Assembly: GCF_002831585.1 (NCBI RefSeq)
Contig: NZ_CP025113.1
Span: forward strand, 310,001 to 374,000
Direction of reading: 5' to 3'
Source: Bradyrhizobium sp. SK17
GTDB taxonomy: Bacteria > Pseudomonadota > Alphaproteobacteria > Rhizobiales > Xanthobacteraceae
DNA length: 64,000 nt
This document shows, in pieces, positions 27,513 through 36,921 of the stretch. Below the pieces are notes generated by a model. It was not told the DNA's origin. It worked only from the letters and a program-made list of their open reading frames with translations, and ran no database searches. The position numbers and the translations under genes are program-made. Within the stretch, counting starts at the first letter, position 1. Every line of letters starts with the position of its first letter.

Positions 27513-28309
27513 CGCGCCTGGGCCTCCAGGGTCGGCCGCTGCAATCCGAGCTTGGCCGAAGCGCCCTGTAGCGCGATGACCAGTTCTTCGCTGGTCTGGC
27601 GCAACGCAGCAGTATCGACATGCGGCAGGTCGGGCGTGGCGACGATCGCGTCGAGCCGCTTGATCCGGCTTGTCACCATCTCGTCGAGTTTGCCGTCCAC
27701 CGCATTGAGCGCCGCGGAGAATATCGTGCGATAGGCGAAGTCGATGCCGGCGATGTTGTTGCGCATATCCTCCAGCGAGGTGCCGCTGATGCGTGACTCG
27801 CCACCATCTGCCTTGCTCTCACCGACCTCGTAGGCAAGCCGCACCGTACCGTCCAGCAGGCCCTGTGGCGTGAGCTTGATATCGTTCAGCTTGCCGTGGA
27901 GGTCATTCAAATGTTCGACGAGCCCCGTCGCATCGGTGCCGACGTCGGTGCTGCCCGCCCCGAACAGCTTCGCTTCGATGGCGTGGAAGCCGCTATCGGC
28001 GTTTGGCCAGGCGTCGATCTGGGCGTCGAGCTCGGGCACAAAACCCGCGGTGAACACCTCCGAGCGCTCCCAGCCGGCGCGTGCCGACAACCAGGCCTTC
28101 CTTGCACCAGGCAGATCCGCCGCAGCGGCGCGCGCACGCAGCGCACGCGCGCCCGCCAGTGCGCTGGCAACGCCCTCGATCAGATACGGCCGATAGCGCT
28201 CGGCGCCCTCCTCGAGCGTGCCGGCATTGGCGGCGCGCACGTCTGCCAGCGTCGCCAGCAAAGCCAGGCACGCCGCCACTCGCATCTTGTGCATGGTCAG
28301 CCCACTCAT
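27509..28309 (-). CDS. Imelysin-family periplasmic protein
   Basis: A 266-residue protein with a signal peptide (ACLALLATLADVRAANA) and an all-helical imelysin (peptidase M75) body. The family's HxxE motif is present in GFHAIEAKLFG near residue 110. Imelysin-like proteins are iron-related periplasmic or surface proteins (EfeO/EfeM, IrpA, ICMP). Whether any is a peptidase is disputed. The neighbouring di-haem peroxidase suggests a shared role in iron or redox handling. ATG 28309 and ATG 28294 are both possible starts. Confidence 0.85.
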   Translation of the reverse strand: MSGLTMHKMRVAACLALLATLADVRAANAGTLEEGAERYRPYLIEGVASALAGARALRARAAAADLPGARKAWLSARAGWERSEVFTAGFVPELDAQIDAWPNADSGFHAIEAKLFGAGSTDVGTDATGLVEHLNDLHGKLNDIKLTPQGLLDGTVRLAYEVGESKADGGESRISGTSLEDMRNNIAGIDFAYRTIFSAALNAVDGKLDEMVTSRIKRLDAIVATPDLPHVDTAALRQTSEELVIALQGASAKLGLQRPTLEAQAR

Positions 28310-28740
28310 CTGCCGCGAAGGGTTCGCGGCATGTAGCGGTGCGAACTATTGTCGGTATCCTATGCGGATTTGTGACAGCGCGGACTTTTTGTCGCATCTT
28401 TTCTGCTTCGATGTTGTCGGTGACGATCACGATCTCGCACACCCATCGCACGGCGATTGATCAATCGAAACGAACTGTTCAACACGCACGAGTCTGTTGC
28501 AACAATGGACGTGCACGCGTCACACTTGTCCCGCCACCATGCAGATCGACCGCGAAGCTCTCTATTTCATTGGAGCTTATGGAGCGCTTTGCATGTTGTG
28601 CCGTGCGGCGGCGCCGATCGATGCTCGCCACGGCATCATTCCCGATTGGCTGCGATCGGGTTGGATCGTTGTTTGGCCGGATCCTTCGAGCATGATCGTT
28701 TTCGGAAAGCCACTTCGCGCTTGTCCGGATCATGCTCGCG
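28310..28740. other. Intergenic region before the imelysin operon
   Basis: No gene is supported in this 431-bp stretch between the imelysin start and the end of the type II secretion operon. It should hold the promoter of the imelysin/peroxidase operon. It also holds a family A palindromic repeat at 28688-28737. I could not identify a convincing Fur or Irr site. Confidence 0.6.
28688..28737. repeat. Palindromic intergenic repeat, family A (copy 2)
   Basis: It begins GAGCATGATCG and ends CGGATCATGCTC with a TTTTCGGAAAGCC core. It resembles the element at 2236-2284. It lies 4 bp beyond the stop codon of the last type II secretion gene and may act as its terminator. Confidence 0.75.
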
Positions 28741-29385
28741 TCACATCTGGCGCCGCGCCGCCAGCGGCCTCCGTTCCGTACTGACTGGAACGAGCTGGAC
28801 ATCGCCGTTCGCTTCGCCGCCGGGCTGCGGCAATGCGAGCACCGCTCCCTGCTCGTCCTTCTGCATCGTGGCTTCGCGTCCATTGATCGAGCGCAGCTTC
28901 CACCCCTGGAAGTCGTCACCGACCTTCAGCCGCAACGCGGTCTTGTTCGATTGATCGAGGAATATTCCGAAGCTTGCGTCATCGCCTGTGATGGTACCGA
29001 CCAGCGACAGCGGCGGTGGCTCGACCGCAACCTTGCGCGGCGGCGGCAACGGTTTGCTGACTTCCGGCTCGGCGACGGCCACGGGTGGCGGTCGCCGCGA
29101 CGGCGAGAACACCGGACGATCGCGCGTATTGGACAGGGTCTTGAGCGGGATGCCCCACAACGGGTTCGCACTGAGCGGCCGCGGCGTCGACGCCGGCGAG
29201 GGTGCCACCCGGACCGACGTGACGGGCTCGGATGGCGGCGGCGACGTCAGCACCGGTCCACCGAGGCGGGTATCGTCGAGCAGTCCGGCATCGAGTGCAT
29301 CGCCGGACCGGTCAGGCACGGCGGCAGGAGCCAGTTGCGTCGACACGGCCCACAGCAAGATGATCGCCGCGAAGCGTTGCATCAT
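28741..29385 (-). CDS. Type II secretion GspC/GspN-like protein
   Basis: A 214-residue protein with an N-terminal signal/anchor (FAAIILLWAVSTQLAP), a Pro-rich linker and NPLWGIPLKTLSNTRDRPVF. A beta-rich homology-region-like domain follows (LSLVGTITGDDASFGIFLDQ, then LRLKVGDDFQGWKLRSINGR). This matches the periplasmic HR domain of GspC, which contacts the secretin. No PDZ or second domain follows, so it is short for GspC. Its start overlaps the gspM stop by 4 bp. It is the last gene of the minus-strand operon. Confidence 0.7.
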   Translation of the reverse strand: MMQRFAAIILLWAVSTQLAPAAVPDRSGDALDAGLLDDTRLGGPVLTSPPPSEPVTSVRVAPSPASTPRPLSANPLWGIPLKTLSNTRDRPVFSPSRRPPPVAVAEPEVSKPLPPPRKVAVEPPPLSLVGTITGDDASFGIFLDQSNKTALRLKVGDDFQGWKLRSINGREATMQKDEQGAVLALPQPGGEANGDVQLVPVSTERRPLAARRQM

Positions 29386-29942
29386 CTGGCTCCCCGCCAC
29401 TGTCCGGACACGCCGAGCAACACGCGCAGCTTGCCTGGATCGCCGCCCTTTGCCGCCTCGTCGGCGACCGGTTGCACGACCAGTTGATCGATGAACAGGA
29501 ACGGCATGCCGGCTTCGAGATCGTAGAGCACCTGTTGCAACTGCGCCTGTTCGATCTCGCAACTCGCGACCATGCTGATGAAACCGGCCTTGGCCGGCAC
29601 GTTCGGAACCTCGAGCTGCGTCGACAGCACGTTGCCGCCCGCCTTGATCACCGCGCCCGATACGCGTTGCAGCAGGGTGGCGCCGGCAACCGTGACGGTC
29701 GCCCCCTCGAGGTAGGCGGACCCGGCCGGCATGGCGGGTTGGCCGGCGGCATTTGGCCTGGAACGCCCCTCGAGTTGCTCCAGCATCCCGGTCGATGCCG
29801 CGACATCGCTGCGCAGGCCCACGAGATCGGAGAGCGAGGAGATGACGACGAAGAGCAGCAGGATGAACAGGCCGAGGTAGCTTGCGGTAGCGACCAGCGG
29901 CGAGGTGCTGACGGTTGCGAGCGATCGCGATGCTGCACTCAT
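29382..29942 (-). CDS. gspM: Type II secretion protein GspM (T2SSM_b type)
   Basis: A 186-residue inner-membrane protein with one N-terminal helix (PLVATASYLGLFILLLFVVI), a coiled-coil stretch and a small ferredoxin-like periplasmic domain ending MPFLFIDQLVVQPV. It fits the T2SSM_b/PilO-like branch and should pair with GspL in the assembly platform. It overlaps both neighbours by 4 bp. Confidence 0.8.
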   Translation of the reverse strand: MSAASRSLATVSTSPLVATASYLGLFILLLFVVISSLSDLVGLRSDVAASTGMLEQLEGRSRPNAAGQPAMPAGSAYLEGATVTVAGATLLQRVSGAVIKAGGNVLSTQLEVPNVPAKAGFISMVASCEIEQAQLQQVLYDLEAGMPFLFIDQLVVQPVADEAAKGGDPGKLRVLLGVSGQWRGAR

Positions 29943-31015
29943 GTGCCGGACCCGAAATAGGCTGATATGTTGGCTTCGACGTGGAACCGCTCCGCCGATT
30001 CATTCGCGGCGCGCGTGGTCGGCGCGAAGAAGGTGGCGCGGGTGAACTGCGGCGACTGCTCGAGCAGCCGAATCAGGGATGGTGCATCCTGGGTCATGCC
30101 CACCACCTGCACCTTGTTGCCCTCGATGCGCAGCTCGGTCACATAAGTCGTGTCGGGCAGCACGCGCGAGATCGCTTCCAGAACCATGACGCTCGACGGT
30201 GTCGTCTGCTTGCGCTTGGCCAGCAGACCGAGACCGGACCCGTCGCCGTTTGCGTCGATGCGAAGCGCGGCACGGCGCTGCGAGATGCGGTGTTGCAGGT
30301 CTTCCTGCCGCGATTGCAGCCATCCACCGAGATAGACGTTCAGCAGCAGGCATACCGCGGCCGTGGCAGCCGCCGAGACCAGACCGACACGCAGCAGACG
30401 TGGAACCGCGGGGCCGGCGAGGCCGCGCAGCGGCCGGTCGAGCAACGTCACCAGCAGCGGCACGCCGTCGCCGCCGGTCGCCGGCGCCGAGACCGCAATC
30501 GAGGCGGCACCGAGCGTCTTCGCCAGCCGGAGCAACGGATCGACCTTGGCCGCAGCGGTCGCGCCGAACACGACCTCGATGCGGTCGTTGGCGATCGGCT
30601 GCGGCGGTCCCCAGCCGAACACGGCGTCGGCGGCGGTCCAGGGTGTCAGCCGGTCGACCTGGGCGCGGATCATGCCGTCGAGGAAGTCGCCGGCCTGGCT
30701 TGGGAAATCGAGCACGCGGCTGACGATGTGATCCGATCGCAATCGCGCCTCGATCCGGCAACCGTCGAACGCAGCCTTCCAGTCCGCCGAAAGCTGCGGC
30801 AGCGGCGCATCTTGATCGAGCCGGAACGAAACCGGGGCAGCGAGCGCGCCATCCTTCGCCTGCGCGATACGCGCGGTGAACGTTCCGTCGGCATTCTCGT
30901 CGAGCTCGACGCTGCGCCGGCGCATGAACCTGCCCGCGACGCCGTCGACGGTGACCGCGACCGCGCCGATCCATTGTTCAAACCATTGTCGTGCCTCGGC
31001 AAGCATGGCCATCAA
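29939..31015 (-). CDS. gspL: Type II secretion protein GspL (PilN-like)
   Basis: A 358-residue protein with a cytoplasmic actin-like N-terminal part that would bind GspE, one membrane helix (SAAATAAVCLLLNVYLGGWL, about residue 220) and a periplasmic PilN-like domain (VLPDTTYVTELRIEGNKVQV). It overlaps gspK and gspM by 4 bp each. It links the ATPase to the inner-membrane platform. Confidence 0.85.
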   Translation of the reverse strand: MMAMLAEARQWFEQWIGAVAVTVDGVAGRFMRRRSVELDENADGTFTARIAQAKDGALAAPVSFRLDQDAPLPQLSADWKAAFDGCRIEARLRSDHIVSRVLDFPSQAGDFLDGMIRAQVDRLTPWTAADAVFGWGPPQPIANDRIEVVFGATAAAKVDPLLRLAKTLGAASIAVSAPATGGDGVPLLVTLLDRPLRGLAGPAVPRLLRVGLVSAAATAAVCLLLNVYLGGWLQSRQEDLQHRISQRRAALRIDANGDGSGLGLLAKRKQTTPSSVMVLEAISRVLPDTTYVTELRIEGNKVQVVGMTQDAPSLIRLLEQSPQFTRATFFAPTTRAANESAERFHVEANISAYFGSGT

Positions 31016-31926
31016 CCTCTCCCGCGAGGCAGAACCGGACTTCGCGGCTCGACATCGTTCTGCCAGGACAACACACGATAGGGCTCGACCTTGTCGCCGA
31101 GCGCGATCACCGCTTCAGACGTGGTGCGGTGGCCATTGCGGAATCGGATCGAGATCGCGATCCGGTAGCACGGGCTTTGCGCGGTCGATACCGCGCCTTG
31201 CTGGGTTTGCGTCTGCGCTGCGCCGGAGATGACATCAGCGGCGCCGGTAGACCTCCCGAATCCGTCCTGCGGCTTCCCCGACGCGCGATCCATCGCAAGG
31301 ACGACTTCCGGCGCGGCGATCTTCGGATCGACATCCGCGCCGCCGTTGAACACCGTGACGAACGGCAGCGCGCGATCGACCAGCGCCTCGGGGATGCCGG
31401 CGACCAATGCCAGCTCGTTGACATGGGTGAGCAAACCCTGGCGCGGCGAATAGCCGAGCGCATTGTAGCGCGCCGCCTCGACATTCTCGCTGCCCGGCGT
31501 CGGTCGGGTGCGCCAGCCGACGATCCGGTCGGCGTATTCGGAGGCCGCGTCCTTGTCGGCGCCGAGCACGACGAAGAGTGCGCTCATCATTTCCTTCGAC
31601 GCGTAGTTGAGGTCGATGCGGCCCGCCTCCGACGTGAAGGTCACGCCGATGCTGGCGTCGTCCAGCCCGAAATGAAACGCACCCTGCCGCGGTCTGGTCT
31701 TGTCATCCGTCAGCGTCAGCTGATACGCGGTGAGCTCGAGCCCGGCCGACACCAGCGCCTCGGTCTGCAACGATATGTCGCTCGCCGCCAATGCCCGCGC
31801 CGATGCGGCGAGATAGGCCGAGAAGATGATCGCCAGCGACGACAGCGCCAACAGGATCCAGAGCACCGCGACGATGACGAAGCCGCGATTGGCCCGCAGT
31901 CGACCGATATCGCCGAACGCGCCCAT
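31012..31926 (-). CDS. gspK: Type II secretion minor pseudopilin GspK
   Basis: A 304-residue pseudopilin. The prepilin cleavage site is RG|FVIVAVLWILLAL; it lacks the glutamate at position +5, which is typical of GspK alone among the pseudopilins. A large inserted domain with IDLNYASKEMMSALF and the helix-hairpin-like HVNELALVAGIPEALVDRA follows. The frame extends to 32115, but ATG 31926 directly precedes the leader and overlaps the gspJ stop (TGATG). Confidence 0.9.
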   Translation of the reverse strand: MGAFGDIGRLRANRGFVIVAVLWILLALSSLAIIFSAYLAASARALAASDISLQTEALVSAGLELTAYQLTLTDDKTRPRQGAFHFGLDDASIGVTFTSEAGRIDLNYASKEMMSALFVVLGADKDAASEYADRIVGWRTRPTPGSENVEAARYNALGYSPRQGLLTHVNELALVAGIPEALVDRALPFVTVFNGGADVDPKIAAPEVVLAMDRASGKPQDGFGRSTGAADVISGAAQTQTQQGAVSTAQSPCYRIAISIRFRNGHRTTSEAVIALGDKVEPYRVLSWQNDVEPRSPVLPRGRG

Positions 31927-32633
31927 CACGTCTTCCCCTGATCGGTCGTAGTACCGGAACTGGCCTTGTCGCCGCAATTGCCGTCCGGCTTGGTGCAGTC
32001 GCTCGGAATCTGGACATGAAGCGGCGCGATGGTTGAGACCGACAGGACACGCTGGCTCGCCGCGTCGCGGACGGTCAGCCGGATCATCGTCGGGAGTTTT
32101 TCCGCATCCTTCCATACGCTCTTCCAGCTTCGATCGGTGCCGGCATAAGCGAACGACAGGCGATAGGGCGCGCGCAGCAGCACGACCGGGCTGCCGAGAT
32201 GCACCTGCTCCGAGAGCGACACGCCGTCGGCCAACGGGGTGAACCGCGCCTGAGAGCGGACCGTGACGAACTCACCGCGATCCCTGGTCTCGCCGAGCCG
32301 CACCACGTCGAGCCCCGGCCCCGCATTCGGCCCCACCGCTGTTCGTACGAACGTCACCGACAATTCCGATCCGTCGAACAGCGGCTTGTGGGTGTCGCGG
32401 TTGGCGGCGACGAACTCGGCCGCGGCGAGATCGGCGCCGATCCGTTCCAGCGCGATCCCGATCAGTTCGCTGCGCTGGATGCGGTCGAGCCCCCTGTTCC
32501 AGCTCGGCAGCCATTGCGCCGTGATGCTGGCGAGCGCCGACAGCAATAGCCCCATCAGTGCCAGCGCGACGATGGTCTCGATCAGCGTGAAGCCGCGCTC
32601 ATGTCTCCACCGTGCTGCGCTTGCCGAAATCAT
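31926..32633 (-). CDS. gspJ: Type II secretion minor pseudopilin GspJ
   Basis: A 235-residue pseudopilin with the cleavage site RG|FTLIETIVALALMG followed by one long hydrophobic helix and a beta-rich globular domain. It would form the pseudopilus tip with GspH, GspI and GspK. ATG 32633 overlaps the gspI stop by 4 bp and is chosen over the frame start at 32726. Confidence 0.88.
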   Translation of the reverse strand: MISASAARWRHERGFTLIETIVALALMGLLLSALASITAQWLPSWNRGLDRIQRSELIGIALERIGADLAAAEFVAANRDTHKPLFDGSELSVTFVRTAVGPNAGPGLDVVRLGETRDRGEFVTVRSQARFTPLADGVSLSEQVHLGSPVVLLRAPYRLSFAYAGTDRSWKSVWKDAEKLPTMIRLTVRDAASQRVLSVSTIAPLHVQIPSDCTKPDGNCGDKASSGTTTDQGKT

Positions 32634-33091
32634 TCCGACGACCTCGGCATCAGGCGCACGGTGCGGATGTCGGACAACGCGCCGCCCGGCGACTTGACGC
32701 GAATCCTCACCAGTTCCGGAGCCCACGGCACGTTGCCGTCGGGCACCTTCCAGTCACCACCGAGCGGACTGACATCGACGGTCCAGCGGAAGCCCTCCGC
32801 CTGCCCACTCGTCGTACCCGGCTGCAATTCCGCGCGAGGCGGAATGCCGACCGTCATCAATGTGCGCACCTCTTGCATCAGCGCCACATGCTGCTCCATC
32901 GCCCTGACGCCGCGGGTCTTGACGCCCATGACGGCGCCGATCGCCACGATCGACACTGCGACCAGCGCCAGCGCCACCAGCACCTCGATGATCGTGAAGC
33001 CCGCATCGGCGCGGTCAGTTGGTGGCGACGTCGCGAGCAACGATTTCAACCCTTCCGGTGAGCCAGTTGACGCGAATCTCGTATCCCGCAT
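32630..33091 (-). CDS. gspI: Type II secretion minor pseudopilin GspI
   Basis: A 153-residue pseudopilin with AG|FTIIEVLVALALVAV as cleavage site and helix. The globular part includes GFRWTVDVSPLGG. The ATG at 33091 gives a long 31-residue leader and overlaps gspH by 77 bp. In-frame TTG codons nearer the cleavage site would shorten both, so the start is uncertain. Confidence 0.85.
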   Translation of the reverse strand: MRDTRFASTGSPEGLKSLLATSPPTDRADAGFTIIEVLVALALVAVSIVAIGAVMGVKTRGVRAMEQHVALMQEVRTLMTVGIPPRAELQPGTTSGQAEGFRWTVDVSPLGGDWKVPDGNVPWAPELVRIRVKSPGGALSDIRTVRLMPRSSE

Positions 33092-33479
33092 CGAGCCGCG
33101 TCAGCGCGATGGAGCCGCCGCAGGAACCGCCATTGGCGAAGAACCGGATGGTGGACAGCGCGGCATGACGCTGACAGCTCTGCGGCAGCACCGCATCGAG
33201 CCGCACGTCATCGGGGATCCGCACCGTCATGCGTGACGCGCCGGAATGGATCACCCGGCTCGCGGCATCGACCAGCGTCGCAACGCTGCTGCTGCGCTCG
33301 ATGGCCGCATTCCGATCCGCCTTCAAGAGCGTCGCGGTTTGCAGCGCGTAGGCCTGCAACCGCGATCGCGAGGTCTGATGCGGAATGAACGGCAGCAGCA
33401 CCGCCGCCAGCAGCGCAATGATGGCGAGCACGCACACCATCTCGAGCAGGGTGAAGCCGCGCTGCGTGGCGAGATTCAT
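33015..33479 (-). CDS. gspH: Type II secretion minor pseudopilin GspH
   Basis: A 154-residue pseudopilin with a short leader MNLATQRG|FTLLEMVCVLAI, followed by a globular domain ending in a cysteine-containing beta-sheet (FFANGGSCGGSIALTRLDAG). It is spaced 15 bp from gspG. Confidence 0.88.
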   Translation of the reverse strand: MNLATQRGFTLLEMVCVLAIIALLAAVLLPFIPHQTSRSRLQAYALQTATLLKADRNAAIERSSSVATLVDAASRVIHSGASRMTVRIPDDVRLDAVLPQSCQRHAALSTIRFFANGGSCGGSIALTRLDAGYEIRVNWLTGRVEIVARDVATN

Positions 33480-33494
33480 GCGTGCCGTACGCCC

Positions 33495-34012
33495 TTACTG
33501 CTGGTCGGTGTTGGCGGCGGTCGCCTTCTCAAGCGAAATGTCGGCGGAGGTGCCGCTGCCGCCCTCCTGGCCGTCGGCGCCGTAGGAGACGATGTCATAG
33601 GGCCCGTGCTCGCCCGGCGAGCGATAGATGTAGGGATGATTCCAGGGATCGTTCGGAACGTTGCCGCCCTTCAGATACGGTCCGTTCCAGGCCGCGACAC
33701 CCGGTGTCCGCCGCACCAGCGCCGCAAGCCCCTCTGCCGTCGAGGGAAGCGGCCGGCGTCGAGATAGTACAGGTCGAGCGCACTGGAGAAGCTCTGCAAC
33801 TGGATGCGCGCGGTCTTGACCTTGGACTCGCTGAGATAGTTGAGAACCCGCGGGCCGATCAGTCCCATGATGAGGCCGATGATCGCGATCACCACCAGCA
33901 TTTCGACCAGCGTGAAGCCCGCCTGCCCGCAACGCCCTGCTCGCTGCGTGCGCGCCCGGCCGCGTCCCGCTCGGATGGATAATATCTCGATGATTGCGTT
34001 GCGCGATTTCAT
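33495..34012 (-). CDS. gspG: Type II secretion major pseudopilin GspG, frame broken by a one-base deletion
   Basis: The main subunit of the pseudopilus. The leader is unusually long (31 residues, no alternative start), then AG|FTLVEMLVVIAIIGLIMG. The frame breaks at G3 33744-33746. One added base joins DLYYLDAGRFP to STAEGLAALV and gives 172 residues. The restored protein carries the GspG-specific WNGPYLKG and DPWNHPYIYRSPGEHG, the latter in the calcium-binding loop region. The break would remove the whole C-terminal half, so as written the secretion system could not work. Confidence 0.9.
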
Positions 34013-34028
34013 GGCCGATGATCCCTGC

Positions 34029-35240
34029 TTAACCGACGAGTTGCGTGACCGAGAGCAGCGCCGTCATGACCGACACGATCAGTCCGCCGACCACGGTGCT
34101 GATCGTAATGATCGCCAATGGACCGACGATGCCCACGACGCGGTCCAGGCTGCGCTGCAATTTTGCTTCGTAGAATTCCGCCACCCGCCCGGCGAGCACC
34201 GGCAACTGCCCGGTCTCTTCGCCGAGCCGCAGCATGCGGACCGCCATCGGCGGCAGGCTGTCTGCCACGGCGAGCGCTTCCGACAATTTTCCGCCGTGGC
34301 GGACCCGGTCCGCCGCCGCGGTCCAGTTCGCCTCGCTCCCGGTCACCGACATGATGTCGACCAGGATGCGCAACGCGGCCGTCAGGTTGACGCCGCTGCC
34401 AAGCAGGACGCCGAGATTGCGGCAGAACAGGCTGGCGCGATAGAAATGGAAGGCGCTGCGAATGCCGGGAATCCGCGAGATCCCATTGACCAGAGCCGCG
34501 CGTACGCGCGCCTGCCGCAGCAGCCACCATGCGATGGCGATGGTAGCGGCAGCGGTCAGGCTCGCCGCGGTCGCATTGGCGCGGAGGAAATCCGACACCG
34601 CGATGAAATTGGCCAGCGCCGTATCCGACTTGCCGCCGAAATCGCCGAGCACGGTCGAGAATTGCGGCAGCACGAACAGCAGGAAGAACAGCATCACGCC
34701 GGATGCGGCGACCAGCACGAAGGCCGGATACTGCATCGCGTCGGTCAGCTTCCGCCGCATCTGCTCGGAGCGCGCGCGCTCGGTCCCCAGCATCTCCAGC
34801 ACGGAATCGAGCGTGCCGGAGATTTCTCCGACCCGGACCAGGGCGATGTACATCGGCGGGAACAAAGCGGGATGATCGGTCACGGCATCGGCAAAGCTCT
34901 CGCCGGTGAGCAGCGCCGCGCGCATCTTGGCCACCACCGGACGCATCCGGCCGACATCGGCATCGCCGGACAACAGCTCCAGGGCATCGTCGAGCCGCGC
35001 GCCGGCCTTGAGCAGCAGCGCGAGATCCCGCGTGAAGGTGGTGACCTCGGCGGCACTCGGCCCGCCGAACAGGCTGCGACCGCCAACGGAGTTGGACGCA
35101 CGCTTGTCTTCGGTGGTCTCGATCGGAAGCAGCTTGAGATATTCGATCCGCCGCGCCACCTCGGCCGCGGTCGGAGCGGAGATCGTGCCGTTGACGATCT
35201 CGCCGGCCTGGGTCAGGGCGCGATAGCGGAAATTCGGCAC
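34029..35240 (-). CDS. gspF: Type II secretion inner-membrane platform protein GspF
   Basis: A 403-residue protein with two GspF domains and three membrane segments (AFVLVAASGVMLFFLLFVLP is the clearest). The typical beginning MPNFRYRALTQAGEIVNGTI and the repeats LALLLKAGARLDDALELLSG and NLGVLLGSGVNLTAALRILV are all present. It lies 4 bp after gspE. Confidence 0.92.
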   Translation of the reverse strand: MPNFRYRALTQAGEIVNGTISAPTAAEVARRIEYLKLLPIETTEDKRASNSVGGRSLFGGPSAAEVTTFTRDLALLLKAGARLDDALELLSGDADVGRMRPVVAKMRAALLTGESFADAVTDHPALFPPMYIALVRVGEISGTLDSVLEMLGTERARSEQMRRKLTDAMQYPAFVLVAASGVMLFFLLFVLPQFSTVLGDFGGKSDTALANFIAVSDFLRANATAASLTAAATIAIAWWLLRQARVRAALVNGISRIPGIRSAFHFYRASLFCRNLGVLLGSGVNLTAALRILVDIMSVTGSEANWTAAADRVRHGGKLSEALAVADSLPPMAVRMLRLGEETGQLPVLAGRVAEFYEAKLQRSLDRVVGIVGPLAIITISTVVGGLIVSVMTALLSVTQLVG

Positions 35241-35244
35241 GGCG

Positions 35245-36921
35245 TCACCGCACCGTCGCGACGCGGAGGACCTCGGCGGGCGAGGTCAATCCTGCGCGGC
35301 ATTTGGCAACCCCGTCATCGAGCATCGTGGTCATGCCCGCCTGGATCGCCATCGTATCGATCTTCAACCCGTCGGTTCGCTCTCCGATCAATTCGCGCAG
35401 TTCATTCGACAGTTCGAGCAGCTCGAACGCACCGAGGCGGCCGCGATAGCCGGTGCCGCCGCAGCGCTCGCAGCCGCACGGCTCCTGGATGATCTCGCCG
35501 GCCCGGAACCCGAGCGCGGCGAGCCGCGGGTCCTCGGCAAAATCCGCTGCCGCGAGCGGCCGCGGCGTCTTGCAGCGTTCGCACAATTGCCGGACCAGAC
35601 GCTGCGCGATCACACCGCGCAGCACCGAGCGGAGCAGATAGCCTTCGACCCCGAGATCGAGCAGCCGTGGCACCGCGGCAGCCGCCGTCTCGGTATGCAG
35701 CGTGGTCAGCACCAGATGCCCGGTCAGCGCCGCGTGGATAGCGACATGCGCGGTTTCGGAATCTCTGATTTCACCGACCATGATGACGTCGGGATCCTGA
35801 CGAACGAACGAACGCAGCGCGGTCGCGAAGGTCAGGCCGATCGCCGGCTTGATCTGGGACTGGTTGACGCCGGGGATCTCATATTCGACCGGGTCCTCGA
35901 TCGTCAGGATCTTGCGGGTGGGCTCGTTGAGGATCGACAGGATCGTCGCCAGCGTCGTGGTCTTGCCGCTGCCGGTCGGTCCGGTGATCACGATCATGCC
36001 GTGCGGCAGCTTCAATAGCCGCCGCAGCTTGGTCTCGTCAGGCTCCGAGAATCCGAGTTTCTCGACCACCAGCAGGCCGCGATCCTTGGGCAGGATGCGG
36101 ATGACGGCAGATTCGCCGTGCTGCGTCGGCATGATCGCGACGCGGATGTCGATGTCGGTACGCCCGGCGCGCAGCCGCGCCGCGCCGTCCTGCGGCAGGC
36201 GCCGCTCGGCGATATTGAGATTGGCGATGATCTTGATGCGGGAGACCACCGCCTGCGGGAGCACGCCCGACAACGCCGCAACCGGCCGCAGCAGGCCATC
36301 GATGCGCAGGCGCACCATCAGGCCGGCGGCAAACGGCTCGATATGGATGTCGCTGGCGCGGAGCTCGACCGCCTTCTCGATCAGATCATTGACCGCGCGC
36401 ACGACAGGCGCGCCACTGGCGAGATCGCGCAAGCTCTCGATGTCGTCTTCGCGGGGAAGCGCCGTCGCCGTATCGGCGGTCTCGGTTTCCTCGGCGCTCG
36501 AGGAGTTGTTCAACGCGATGGCGACGTCTTCCGACGACGCCACTTTCACCTGAATGCCCGCACCAAGCACGATCTGCGCCGCGCGCAGCGTTGCCTGATC
36601 GGTCGGATCGACGACCGCGAGGACCGTGCTTCCGTCGGCTGCCCGGCACGGGAACACCATGGTCTCGCGCAGGAAACGCGGCGAGAACGCTCCGACGAGC
36701 GGCTCGGCCGATGTCATGTCCTGGAGCGTCAGGCGACCGAGCGCAAAGAAGCGCCCGGCTTCGTCGGCGAACTCGGTCGGCGAGAGGCTGGTGACCTCCC
36801 ACAGCTTCATTTGCCTGACGTCGGCGCCCTGCCCGGTGCGGTCGGCCGCGCCATCGACCGACGCAAGGTGATTGTTCTGGCGGAGATAATCCACGAACCG
36901 AACGGACAGGTCGTTGGCCAT
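35245..36921 (-). CDS. gspE: Type II secretion ATPase GspE
   Basis: A 558-residue cytoplasmic hexameric ATPase that powers pseudopilus assembly. The N-terminal T2SSE_N part binds GspL. The Walker A motif GPTGSGKTTTL lies near residue 312, the Asp box is TIEDPVEYEIPGVNQSQI, and the Walker B/His region contains MVGEIRDSETAHVAIHAALTG. A zinc-binding four-cysteine module (CERC, then CGCERCGG) follows near residue 450. It is the first gene of the minus-strand operon, divergent from gspD. Confidence 0.93.
   Translation of the reverse strand: MANDLSVRFVDYLRQNNHLASVDGAADRTGQGADVRQMKLWEVTSLSPTEFADEAGRFFALGRLTLQDMTSAEPLVGAFSPRFLRETMVFPCRAADGSTVLAVVDPTDQATLRAAQIVLGAGIQVKVASSEDVAIALNNSSSAEETETADTATALPREDDIESLRDLASGAPVVRAVNDLIEKAVELRASDIHIEPFAAGLMVRLRIDGLLRPVAALSGVLPQAVVSRIKIIANLNIAERRLPQDGAARLRAGRTDIDIRVAIMPTQHGESAVIRILPKDRGLLVVEKLGFSEPDETKLRRLLKLPHGMIVITGPTGSGKTTTLATILSILNEPTRKILTIEDPVEYEIPGVNQSQIKPAIGLTFATALRSFVRQDPDVIMVGEIRDSETAHVAIHAALTGHLVLTTLHTETAAAAVPRLLDLGVEGYLLRSVLRGVIAQRLVRQLCERCKTPRPLAAADFAEDPRLAALGFRAGEIIQEPCGCERCGGTGYRGRLGAFELLELSNELRELIGERTDGLKIDTMAIQAGMTTMLDDGVAKCRAGLTSPAEVLRVATVR

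Noticed and set aside
28310..28740. Fur or Irr box before the imelysin operon
   Set aside because: No convincing match to a consensus was seen.
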